Positions 1 through 5,058 of a DNA stretch of 5,183 bases are shown here, piece by piece. The notes beneath the pieces are model-generated. The model made no database searches and was not told where the DNA came from. It was given only the letters and a program-made list of their open reading frames with translations. A program made the position numbers and the translations under genes. Within the stretch, counting starts at the first letter, position 1. The number at the start of each line of letters is the position of its first letter. Origin of the DNA: Pseudomonadota bacterium (GTDB lineage Bacteria; Pseudomonadota; Alphaproteobacteria; UBA9655). Where the stretch lies: assembly GCA_021809225.1 (NCBI GenBank), contig JAKBAL010000201.1, positions 1 through 5,183 of the forward strand. The letters run 5' to 3'.

Positions 1-130
1 AGGATGAATGGTTGAATGGCAAATGATAATGAATCCCTAAAAATTGCTTCTAAAGAAGTTGAAAAAATTTAAGGCAATTCAAGAGAAATCCACAGCATTT
101 TCAATAGGAAAAATTTTTATTTATTCCTTC

Positions 131-160
131 TTGGGTATCTTTGCCGTCTTATGCTATAAA
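131..160 (+). promoter_or_regulatory. Putative sigma70 promoter for the secreted protein at 203
   Basis: An extended -10 element, TGCTATAAA (TG at 152-153, TATAAA at 155-160), lies 18 bases downstream of a weak -35, TTGGGT (131-136). The predicted transcript start near 167 leaves a leader of about 35 bases that includes the GGGAGAAG ribosome binding site at 191-198. The -10 matches consensus well and the -35 poorly, which is common when the TG extension is present. Nothing resembling an operator is visible around it. Confidence 0.45.
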
Positions 161-202
161 AAAGAATAATGATTCAGAGACTCAGGTAAAGGGAGAAGTT
201 CC

Positions 203-655
203 ATGTATGCCCAAAAACTTTTTTTCTATTTTTTGCTGTTTTGTTCGATAGCTTTTCCTAAAGGGGGCAGCGCTGATCCCGTTATTTGTGATCCTATGCA
301 ACCGATTAGGGCTGTTGTCCAAGTTGCTATTGATAATGACGTTTTGGCAGAGCTGCAAGACTTGGGTGTTAATGAGCTATCCATTACGCCAGGGACATAT
401 AATTCTTGGACTGAAAAGTTTCCTGCAAAAAATGGTGCTGAAGTTACGATCGTTGATTATGGAGATCCCTTAACGATTGATATGCAAGAAGGTTTATTGG
501 TAACTTATAAAACACGTGAGAAGGATATTGTTTATGCGTTTTGCCAAATTCCTGAGCAAGATTTGCAGGGACAATATCCAGAGACAGTCAGGCTGCATCT
601 CAACCCGGCTTTCAAAAGATGTTGCATTGAAGTTTTAACGACTCAGTGTTTTTGA
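203..655 (+). CDS. Small secreted cysteine-containing protein, function unknown
   Basis: This encodes 150 residues in a family I do not recognise. The ATG is preceded by a good Shine-Dalgarno (GGGAGAAG, 191-198) at 4-base spacing, and no earlier in-frame start fits. Residues 1-24 form a plausible Sec signal peptide: a short basic start (K5), a hydrophobic core of roughly residues 6-18 and a likely cut after GGSA (A24/D25). The mature part of about 126 residues is acidic and looks beta-rich. It has five cysteines (29, 114, 140, 141, 149), four of them in the last 37 residues, which suggests disulfides in the periplasm or outside the cell. There is no transmembrane segment after the signal peptide and no lipobox. 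It appears to be a single-gene unit with its own promoter. I see no catalytic motif. It could be a periplasmic, surface or host-directed protein, and the sequence does not separate these. The ORF itself is well supported; the role is unknown. Confidence 0.8.
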   Translation: MYAQKLFFYFLLFCSIAFPKGGSADPVICDPMQPIRAVVQVAIDNDVLAELQDLGVNELSITPGTYNSWTEKFPAKNGAEVTIVDYGDPLTIDMQEGLLVTYKTREKDIVYAFCQIPEQDLQGQYPETVRLHLNPAFKRCCIEVLTTQCF

Positions 656-709
656 ATCCGGGTCTTATTCCCTCTGCTGCTCGCGGTATAACGTATTTAG
701 CTTCGTAGG

Positions 710-919
710 TTGCTAATAACCCGTTGGCTTGCGGCGGGGGTAGTTTATTTTACCGTTAACTGTTTTTTCTCTTCTTGCTCTTTCGTGATGGGAGACAGTC
801 AGAATGTAAGACATAATCTGCGAGAGATTTTTGAAAATCATCTGGGCGGTCAATCGACCGTAAAAGTAACAAAAACTGACTTTTTTCATTCAAAAAGAGG
901 TGTTCACACGGACAGATGA
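710..919 (+). CDS. Doubtful short ORF with a signal-peptide-like N-terminus
   Basis: This is a 69-codon frame that overlaps no other gene. It must start at TTG (710), because an in-frame TAG lies at 698-700, and there is no convincing Shine-Dalgarno upstream. Residues 5-28 are hydrophobic, with the run FFSSC near residue 23 that loosely resembles a lipobox, so the product would be exported or lipid-anchored if made. The rest is basic and polar with no motif I recognise. The same frame resumes after the TGA and reads to 1039 with two further stops, ending in a stretch (KVERALRQLGINHICAYSL) that looks more protein-like than random. I think it is more likely a remnant of a decayed gene than a working one, and it may be chance. 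Confidence 0.2.
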   Translation: MLITRWLAAGVVYFTVNCFFSSCSFVMGDSQNVRHNLREIFENHLGGQSTVKVTKTDFFHSKRGVHTDR

Positions 920-929
920 AACCATTATG

Positions 930-957
930 CCTTTACACCTGTGGAGTAGGGTAAAGG
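930..957 (+). repeat. Hairpin-forming inverted repeat
   Basis: CCTTTAC (930-936) pairs with GTAAAGG (951-957). Past a single bulged A (937), CCT (938-940) pairs with AGG (948-950), leaving a 7-base loop. The result is a 10-bp stem with one bulge. No T-run follows on either strand, so it is not a standard intrinsic terminator. It lies in the gene-free stretch between two convergent genes. It could be a remnant of a repeat element or a structured 3' end. Its function is unknown. Confidence 0.4.
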
Positions 958-1060
958 TTGACAAAATCGTCTTATCCCCAAAGTCGAGAGGGCTTTAAGA
1001 CAGTTAGGAATCAACCATATCTGTGCTTATAGTCTTTAAGCGCTTAGCTTGAGCTTATTT

Positions 1061-1876
1061 TCATTCAGGAAAAAGGAAATCAACATTAAGGCGAGTGAGC
1101 CAAGTAGGACCCATAGCTTTAGATGTCAAAACATTGTAATAAGACTGTAATGATATACTCATAGTTTGTTCGCTGATCTTAAAGACGTGCCCGACACCTG
1201 CCCCTAAGGGAACAATCCATCTATTAGATGACGGTGAATTCCAAGCAGCTGTCATGGTAGGCGCTGACACAATATACCAATGGTTAGGAAGATTATAATA
1301 AATAAAAGGTTGAACAGTACATAGATTTACCTTGCTTCTCTTCTGATTTTTAGCAAAAGACCAGACGTTATTAATAAGAGCACCAAGAACCCAGTGAGAT
1401 GGCATAGCTACAAATGCCGCCGCTGGCCCTGCACTCCATGTTCCTGATCCCAATTGTTTCATTGTTGCCGTAGGTAAGAGAAACGCAGAGCCGATGCCCC
1501 ACATTATTTTGCTTCCTTTAGCGGATGTAAAATAGAATTCTGGATTAAAGTCACCTAATCCAAAGACATGATCCTTTGGTTTCCTAATATCAACTTGATA
1601 AAGGACTGGTAAGATAGGTCTGAAAACAAGTTTAACATCCTGATTGAGTTTAAATGGTATTATAGGTTGTATATTTGTCAGTAATTGGGGTTGATCCTTA
1701 TGATTAAATCCAAAATTAAAATTGTTTTGAAAAGGAGTATGGGTCAAATCTGAAAGAGGATTTTGAGAATTTATTGTAACCTGGTCTAAATTACCTTCAT
1801 CCGCCGATGCTTCATTCTCATCTAGAAAGAATAATATTAATATTTCAATTGTAAAAAAAAGAAGAATTTTTTTCAT
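1061..1876 (-). CDS. Outer-membrane beta-barrel protein, neuromedin-U-like / MetA-pathway transporter type
   Basis: This encodes 271 residues, the usual full length for this family. Residues 1-25 are a signal peptide (MKK, hydrophobic 4-18, likely cut ASA/D at 25-26), with an unusual acid residue (E11) inside the hydrophobic core and an acidic DENE just before the cut. The mature protein follows the pattern of proteins annotated as neuromedin U or phenol-degradation MetA-pathway proteins. It opens with NPLSDLTHTPFQNNFNFGF (39-57), then IQPIIPFKLN (69-78), GLGD (106-109), WGIGSAFLLPTAT (126-138), LGSGTWSAGP (142-151), INNVWSF (168-174), a VQPF strand (188-191), and a final strand ending DFLFPE. 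The family is predicted to be a 12-or-so-stranded outer-membrane channel; the substrate is usually unknown and I cannot assign one. The barrel normally ends on an aromatic residue or proline, and here one extra Glu follows. No Shine-Dalgarno is evident before the ATG, so translation may be weak. It is divergent from copA, with its own promoter (1932-1960). Confidence 0.8.
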   Translation of the reverse strand: MKKILLFFTIEILILFFLDENEASADEGNLDQVTINSQNPLSDLTHTPFQNNFNFGFNHKDQPQLLTNIQPIIPFKLNQDVKLVFRPILPVLYQVDIRKPKDHVFGLGDFNPEFYFTSAKGSKIMWGIGSAFLLPTATMKQLGSGTWSAGPAAAFVAMPSHWVLGALINNVWSFAKNQKRSKVNLCTVQPFIYYNLPNHWYIVSAPTMTAAWNSPSSNRWIVPLGAGVGHVFKISEQTMSISLQSYYNVLTSKAMGPTWLTRLNVDFLFPE

Positions 1877-1931
1877 AATATATTGAAATTAAACGTTATT
1901 TTCTGTGGCAGCTTTAAGTTGGTGATGTTAG

Positions 1932-1960
1932 ATAGTACTCATCAAGGCCTTTTCAATCAA
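1932..1960 (-). promoter_or_regulatory. Putative sigma70 promoter for the outer-membrane barrel gene
   Basis: Read on the minus strand, TTGATT (1960-1955) is followed after exactly 17 bases by TACTAT (1937-1932). The two hexamers match consensus at four or five of six positions each. Transcription would start near 1925 and give a leader of about 48 bases before the ATG at 1876. The leader has no clear ribosome binding site. No other pair with correct spacing was seen closer to the gene. Confidence 0.45.
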
Positions 1961-2032
1961 AAATTTTGAGTTGATAAAACTCTTTTCTCTGCCTTTCAGC
2001 TATAATCATAAAATTCAAAATCCGCCTTCCTT

Positions 2033-2064
2033 TTGATTTATTTTTCAACAGCATAGTATATAAT
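2033..2064 (+). promoter_or_regulatory. Weak candidate promoter for copA
   Basis: A perfect TATAAT (2059-2064) lies 20 bases after TTGATT (2033-2038). The over-long spacer is the kind MerR-family activators such as CueR act on, but no dyad is seen in the spacer, so metal control cannot be claimed. It implies a leader of about 185 bases. The other TATAAT (2001-2006) has no -35 at usable spacing. A promoter nearer to copA was not recognised. Confidence 0.25.
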
Positions 2065-2223
2065 ATTTTTTTGGGCAATTGTGATTCTCTCAGGTATTGC
2101 AAGTACGTCGTCGCATGAAGGGCAATGGTAAAAGTATGCTTTTTATAGGGTTTACAAGAGTGATAAGAATAGAGTTTTCTCCTTTACCTTAAATAGACAT
2201 AACTTTTAACTTTTTTTTCATGC

Positions 2224-2248
2224 TCTTTCTTTAAAGTAAAGAAGGGAG
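2224..2248 (+). promoter_or_regulatory. copA ribosome binding site inside a small hairpin
   Basis: The Shine-Dalgarno AAGGGAG (2242-2248) is 7 bases before the ATG and fixes the start at 2256. Just upstream, TTCTTTA (2227-2233) is the exact complement of TAAAGAA (2237-2243) across a 3-base loop. The stem can extend by U-G and C-G pairs (2224-2226 with 2244-2246) into the GGG of the Shine-Dalgarno. The stem is AU-rich and therefore marginal in stability. It could lower translation of copA, but that is inference. Confidence 0.45.
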
Positions 2249-2255
2249 ACGTCTT

Positions 2256-4382
2256 ATGAATACTATTCTTCATTTCAAAATCAAGGGAATGCATTGTGTA
2301 AGTTGTGCAATACAGGTTGAGCGAGCCATTTCTTCTGTGGAAAATGTAAAAAAAGCTCAGGTTAATTTCGTGAGTGAAAAAGCCAGAATTGAAGTTGATT
2401 TTTCTAACCCTTCTCTCGTTAAAGCTATTGTCAAAGCTATTCAAAGAGAAGGGTATGAGGCCAGATTGATTCATCAGAAGCATTTATCTCATGAACCTTT
2501 GGTGAAAGAACATCATCTCTTTCGTTTGCACCCCAAGTATATTGATCTAGGTATTGCAATTCTTTTTACTCTTCCTCTTGTGGCGCATATGGTAGGTTTT
2601 TATGTTTCTCCTTATTTTCAACTTGTGTGCGCCAGTGTGGTACAGTTTTGGGCGGGTCGACACTTTTATCAAGCGGCTTGGAAATCGGTAAAGCGTTTAA
2701 CAAGTAATATGGATCTTCTTGTAGTTCTTGGAACTTCTGCAGCTTATATATATAGCTTTGTCGGTGTCTTTCTTCATTTTCCTGCTTTGTATTTTGAAAC
2801 AGGGGCCGTTGTGATGATGCTTGTTCTTTTAGGACGTTGTCTTGAAGATCGTGCAAAGCGATCAGCCAATGCCGCTGTCAGATCTTTAATGAAACTCACC
2901 CCTCCCACGGCTCTCGTTGAGAAGGATGGCGTTTATGTGGAATCTTTAAGTGATGAGGTTAAAAAAGGCGATCACCTGATGGTGAGAGCTTGGCAACGTA
3001 TTCCCGTAGATGGGTTTGTTTTCCGCGGAACGAGTGAAGTAGATGAATCCATGATTACCGGTGAAAGTATTCCTGTTTTGAAAGCGGAAGGGGATAAAGT
3101 CATTGGAGGAACGAGAAATACCTCTGGGGTTCTTTATCTTGAAGCCACAACCCTTGGTAATCAATCAACTCTTTCTCGCTTGATTCGCTTGGTTGAAGAA
3201 GCGCAGTCTTCCCGCCCGCCTATTCAAAAATTTGTTGATCAAGTCTCTGCTGTCTTTGTGCCTGCTGTTCTTTTGATCAGTCTTGTGACTTTTGGCGGAT
3301 GGCTAGTCGTCAATTCATCCTTTCAACACGCTTTACTGGCAGCCATTTCCGTTCTGGTTATTGCTTGCCCGTGTGCCTTGGGATTAGCTACACCGACGGC
3401 CATTGTTGTGGCGATGGGAGCAGCGGCACGGAAGGGTATTTTAATGAAAGATCTCGAAAGCCTTGAAGCTCTGCGGAAAGTTGATGTGATTGTTTTTGAT
3501 AAAACAGGGACACTTACGAAAGGCGAATTTAGCCTGACGATTGCAAAATCTTTCTCTGGATTTTCGCAAGATCAATTGATTCTCACGGCAGCCTCATTGC
3601 AAAAAGGGAGTGAACATCCCGTTGCTAAAGCCTTCTTAAAGGGTGTTAAAGGGAAAAAATTACTCGATGTTATCGATTTTTTCTCCTTTCCTGGCAAAGG
3701 AGTCCAAGGAACAGTGAACGGAACACTTTATTTTTTAGGGTCAAAAGAGTTTATGGAAGAACAAGGAATCGAAGTTTCTGCCTCCCGTATGGCTGAACAG
3801 ACAGTGATTTATTTGGCAGAAAGGGGAGGTCTTCTTGGAATTTTTTACCTGGTGGATATACCCCGTAGGCGGGCGCCTGAAGCGCTTCAAGCGCTCAAGG
3901 CCATGGGTCTAAAAACGGTTATGTTGACAGGGGATAGAAAAGAAGCAGCGCATATGATTGGGGAAAAAGTAGGGATTGATGATGTGATGGCCCAACTTCA
4001 GCCAAAAGATAAAGTGAACTATATTAAAGCGCAAGAGCAGCGGCATCATTTAGTTGCGATGGTGGGAGATGGGGTGAACGATGGTCCTGCATTAGCTGCT
4101 GCAACGGTTGGGTTTGCGATGGGATCGGGGACTGATGTGGCGATGGATGCTGCCTCTATTACCTTGATGCGACCTGCCCTTGAGTTGATTCCGCAGGCTT
4201 TTCTTCTTTCTAAGAAAACCTTTCGTATTATCCAAGAAAATCTTTTCTGGGCGTTTATCTTTAATATTGTTGGGATTGGCTATGCTGCCTTTGGCTATCT
4301 GAGTCCGGAAATTGCGGGTGGCGCGATGGCAGCGAGTAGTATCATAGTTGTGATGAATTCCCTGCGATTAAAAAAAGGATGA
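2256..4382 (+). CDS. copA: Copper-exporting P1B-type ATPase CopA
   Basis: CopA is an inner-membrane pump that moves Cu(I) from the cytoplasm to the periplasm using ATP. The 708 residues make a complete enzyme with one N-terminal metal-binding domain (HMA, residues 4-71; GMHCVSC with C14 and C17). Eight membrane segments follow the P1B plan: four at about 96-118, 119-136, 152-173 and 177-197, two at 331-352 and 358-386, and two at 660-705. The actuator domain has TGES (268-271). The ion path has CPC (371-373). The phosphorylation site is DKTGT (415-419, D415), then SEHP (452-455, H454 contacts ATP), MLTGD (556-560) and GDGVNDGPAL (604-613). The last helix carries MxxSS (M691, S694, S695), typical of copper pumps. 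In helix 7 the usual Tyr-Asn pair is Phe-Asn (F669-N670). The start is set by AAGGGAG at 2242-2248. No copper chaperone or regulator lies beside it. CPC plus MxxSS favours Cu(I) over Zn/Cd; Ag(I) is also likely. Confidence 0.95.
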   Translation: MNTILHFKIKGMHCVSCAIQVERAISSVENVKKAQVNFVSEKARIEVDFSNPSLVKAIVKAIQREGYEARLIHQKHLSHEPLVKEHHLFRLHPKYIDLGIAILFTLPLVAHMVGFYVSPYFQLVCASVVQFWAGRHFYQAAWKSVKRLTSNMDLLVVLGTSAAYIYSFVGVFLHFPALYFETGAVVMMLVLLGRCLEDRAKRSANAAVRSLMKLTPPTALVEKDGVYVESLSDEVKKGDHLMVRAWQRIPVDGFVFRGTSEVDESMITGESIPVLKAEGDKVIGGTRNTSGVLYLEATTLGNQSTLSRLIRLVEEAQSSRPPIQKFVDQVSAVFVPAVLLISLVTFGGWLVVNSSFQHALLAAISVLVIACPCALGLATPTAIVVAMGAAARKGILMKDLESLEALRKVDVIVFDKTGTLTKGEFSLTIAKSFSGFSQDQLILTAASLQKGSEHPVAKAFLKGVKGKKLLDVIDFFSFPGKGVQGTVNGTLYFLGSKEFMEEQGIEVSASRMAEQTVIYLAERGGLLGIFYLVDIPRRRAPEALQALKAMGLKTVMLTGDRKEAAHMIGEKVGIDDVMAQLQPKDKVNYIKAQEQRHHLVAMVGDGVNDGPALAAATVGFAMGSGTDVAMDAASITLMRPALELIPQAFLLSKKTFRIIQENLFWAFIFNIVGIGYAAFGYLSPEIAGGAMAASSIIVVMNSLRLKKG

Positions 4383-4437
4383 AGGAAATTTCAAGGCCCC
4401 TATCGTGATAAAGACGTGAAATCTAGTTCAGTCCTTT

Positions 4438-4473
4438 AACCTTAAAAAAAGCAGTCGTTGTTTTTTTAAGGTT
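4438..4473 (+). terminator. Perfect 13-bp inverted repeat after copA, probable bidirectional terminator
   Basis: AACCTTAAAAAAA (4438-4450) and TTTTTTTAAGGTT (4461-4473) are exact reverse complements around the 10-base loop GCAGTCGTTG. With a bulged G (4451), three more pairs (C-G, A-U, G-U) can form inside the loop. It lies 55 bases past the copA stop and before the transposase fragment. It lacks the usual GC-rich stem followed by a separate U-run; the T7 is part of the stem itself. Termination in either direction is therefore plausible but not classical. It could also be a mobile-element end or an attenuating structure. Confidence 0.45.
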
Positions 4474-4494
4474 CCAAGGGAAGGGTGTCGGTTT

Positions 4495-4629
4495 ATGAAG
4501 AGGCATGACTATGAATTTCCTATTGAAGAAATGGCCAAAGTTTTAAAGATAAGCCTAGTCTTACGTTTACGCAGCAATGAAAAAAATTATCTTCAACGCA
4601 AAGTCCGCGATCTTAAGGACCGTACATAA
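4495..4629 (+). pseudogene. Truncated IS3-family OrfB-like transposase fragment
   Basis: This encodes 44 residues from an ATG at 4495 with a purine-rich GGGAAGGG (4478-4485) upstream. The frame is open from 4420. The peptide HDYEFPIEEMAKVLKIS matches the start of IS3-family OrfB transposases, where an EFP(I/V)xxMCxVLxVS helix-turn-helix segment is followed by SGYYAW. Here that aromatic stretch is replaced by LVLRL, and the text then resumes as RSNEKNYLQRKVRDLKDR, as if a few codons were lost or changed. A complete OrfB is about 270-300 residues with a DDE core; all of that is missing. No OrfA, target duplication or terminal repeats were identified. It is most likely a non-functional insertion-sequence remnant. 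An unrelated small DNA-binding ORF is the alternative. Confidence 0.45.
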
Positions 4630-4704
4630 AATATTACGTGAATATAATTTAATTCAATTGATATTAATTTTTTATTATTGTAAAAAGGAAAAATTATATA
4701 TTTC

Positions 4705-4732
4705 TTGTGATTAAAATCTTTGTTTTTATATT
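4705..4732 (+). promoter_or_regulatory. Putative promoter for the secreted protein at 4762
   Basis: TTGTGA (4705-4710) and TATATT (4727-4732) are 16 bases apart, placing the start near 4739, a few bases before the Shine-Dalgarno at 4748. The surrounding 4630-4747 is extremely AT-rich, so -10-like matches are cheap and the -35 is the more informative half. No operator-like dyad was seen. Confidence 0.35.
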
Positions 4733-4747
4733 TTTTATATTTAAATT

Positions 4748-4754
4748 TAAGGAG
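4748..4754 (+). promoter_or_regulatory. Ribosome binding site that decides the start of the secreted protein
   Basis: TAAGGAG ends 7 bases before the ATG at 4762 and 4 bases before an overlapping in-frame ATG at 4759. The frame also contains an ATG at 4720, but that start would lie upstream of this site, inside the predicted promoter, and would add 14 residues before the signal peptide. The 4762 start gives the best spacing; 4759 is possible and adds one Met. Confidence 0.65.
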
Positions 4755-4761
4755 TCTAATG

Positions 4762-5058
4762 ATGCACAAATCAAATTTGAAATTTTTGTCAGTTCTAGCG
4801 CTAGGATTGAGCTTAAACTTTTCCGTCAGTCATACTACCATGGCTATGGAAGACGACCTGAATCAAAGCATTTCATCTGGAGTCCTTCGTGTTCATAACA
4901 GTACCCAAGAAGTGAAGGGCGCTCATATTGACTTTGCGATTCATCATCCGAAGTGCGGTTTAGTATTTGAAGGGGCCCCTCAACTCGCAAACGTAAGCCT
5001 TACGCTTCAACCGGATGAAAGCCAGGATATTGCAGAAAAAGACGTATTGAAAGGCTGA
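4762..5058 (+). CDS. Small secreted protein, unknown function, probably cut short by an in-frame TGA
   Basis: Up to the TGA this encodes 98 residues; I do not recognise the family. Residues 1-28 are a clear Sec signal peptide: basic K3 and K7, a hydrophobic core of about 8-22, and a likely cut after TMA (A28/M29). The mature part starts with an acidic MEDDLNQS, has a beta-rich look (GVLRVHNST, IDFAIHH, NVSLTLQP) and holds a single cysteine, C65, in HHPKCG. A lone cysteine is unusual for a disulfide-type exported protein. Past the TGA the same frame is open to the end of the window and supplies another cysteine (5125-5127). The natural gene may therefore be longer, with the present form a nonsense-truncated pseudogene. 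No sequencing-error check is possible from the window. The coding start is well supported; whether the truncated product is functional is open. Confidence 0.65.
   Translation: MHKSNLKFLSVLALGLSLNFSVSHTTMAMEDDLNQSISSGVLRVHNSTQEVKGAHIDFAIHHPKCGLVFEGAPQLANVSLTLQPDESQDIAEKDVLKG

Larger units (their letters stand above)
656..1060. other. Intergenic region of about 400 bases, no convincing gene; possibly decayed coding DNA
   Basis: No ORF here combines an ATG, a ribosome binding site and a recognisable product. Several short open frames look protein-like. The plus-strand frame through 710-919 continues, after a TGA (917), a TAG (947) and a TGA, to a TAA at 1037. A second plus frame (631-705) includes the peptide NPGLIPSAARGITYLAS. 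A minus-strand stretch over roughly 615-745 is open for 46 codons and includes LLATYEAKYVIPRAAEGIRP. None has a proper start. This fits a degraded gene, but short open frames of this kind also arise by chance. A hairpin at 930-957 is listed separately. Near 1037-1061 a weak 5-bp stem (TAAGC/GCTTA, 11-base loop) followed by TTTT could be a poor plus-strand terminator. Confidence 0.5.
1877..2255. other. Divergent intergenic region between the barrel gene and copA
   Basis: This is 379 bases of AT-rich sequence. It contains the minus-strand promoter (1932-1960), a small hairpin GAGTT/AACTC (1968-1982, 5-base loop) followed by TTTTCTCT that could be a weak terminator or chance, two TATAAT boxes on the plus strand (2001-2006 and 2059-2064), and the copA ribosome binding site. 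A minus-strand frame is open for 76 codons (1956-2183) but has no start with a ribosome binding site. No tRNA, CRISPR or CueR-type dyad (ACCTTCC...GGAAGGT) is present. Confidence 0.6.

Noticed and set aside
3..26. Possible C-terminus of an upstream gene (reads DEWLNGK then TGA)
   Set aside because: Only eight codons are visible, too little to support a gene call.
16..72. 18-codon ORF beginning ATGGCAAATG
   Set aside because: No ribosome binding site and no context; chance expectation in AT-rich DNA.
288..473. 61-codon plus-strand ORF inside the first secreted protein gene
   Set aside because: Alternate-frame shadow; the 203-655 frame has the ribosome binding site and signal peptide.
958..986. 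Perfect -35 TTGACA at 958-963
   Set aside because: No acceptable -10 at 16-18 bases (AAGTCG at the expected place).
2115..2192. 25-codon ORF upstream of copA (starts MKGNGKSM)
   Set aside because: No Shine-Dalgarno before its ATG and no recognisable sequence; could not be defended as a leader peptide.
1877..2255. CueR, CsoR or CopY operator for copA
   Set aside because: Searched by eye for the CueR dyad, a TACA..TGTA box and G/C-rich CsoR palindromes; none present.
2184..2483. 99-codon minus-strand ORF overlapping the start of copA
   Set aside because: Most of it is antisense to the conserved HMA domain of copA; it has no ribosome binding site and no recognisable product.
2566..3164. Minus-strand ORFs of 96 and 72 codons inside copA
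   Set aside because: Both are antisense shadows of a conserved ATPase gene.
4707..4898. 63-codon plus-strand ORF overlapping the second secreted protein
   Set aside because: No ribosome binding site and starts inside the predicted promoter; the overlapping frame from 4762 is far better supported.
5056..5058. Selenocysteine or reassigned TGA codon
   Set aside because: No SECIS-like stem-loop is recognised after the codon, and TGA ends the genes at 203, 1061 and 2256, with TGG used for Trp.
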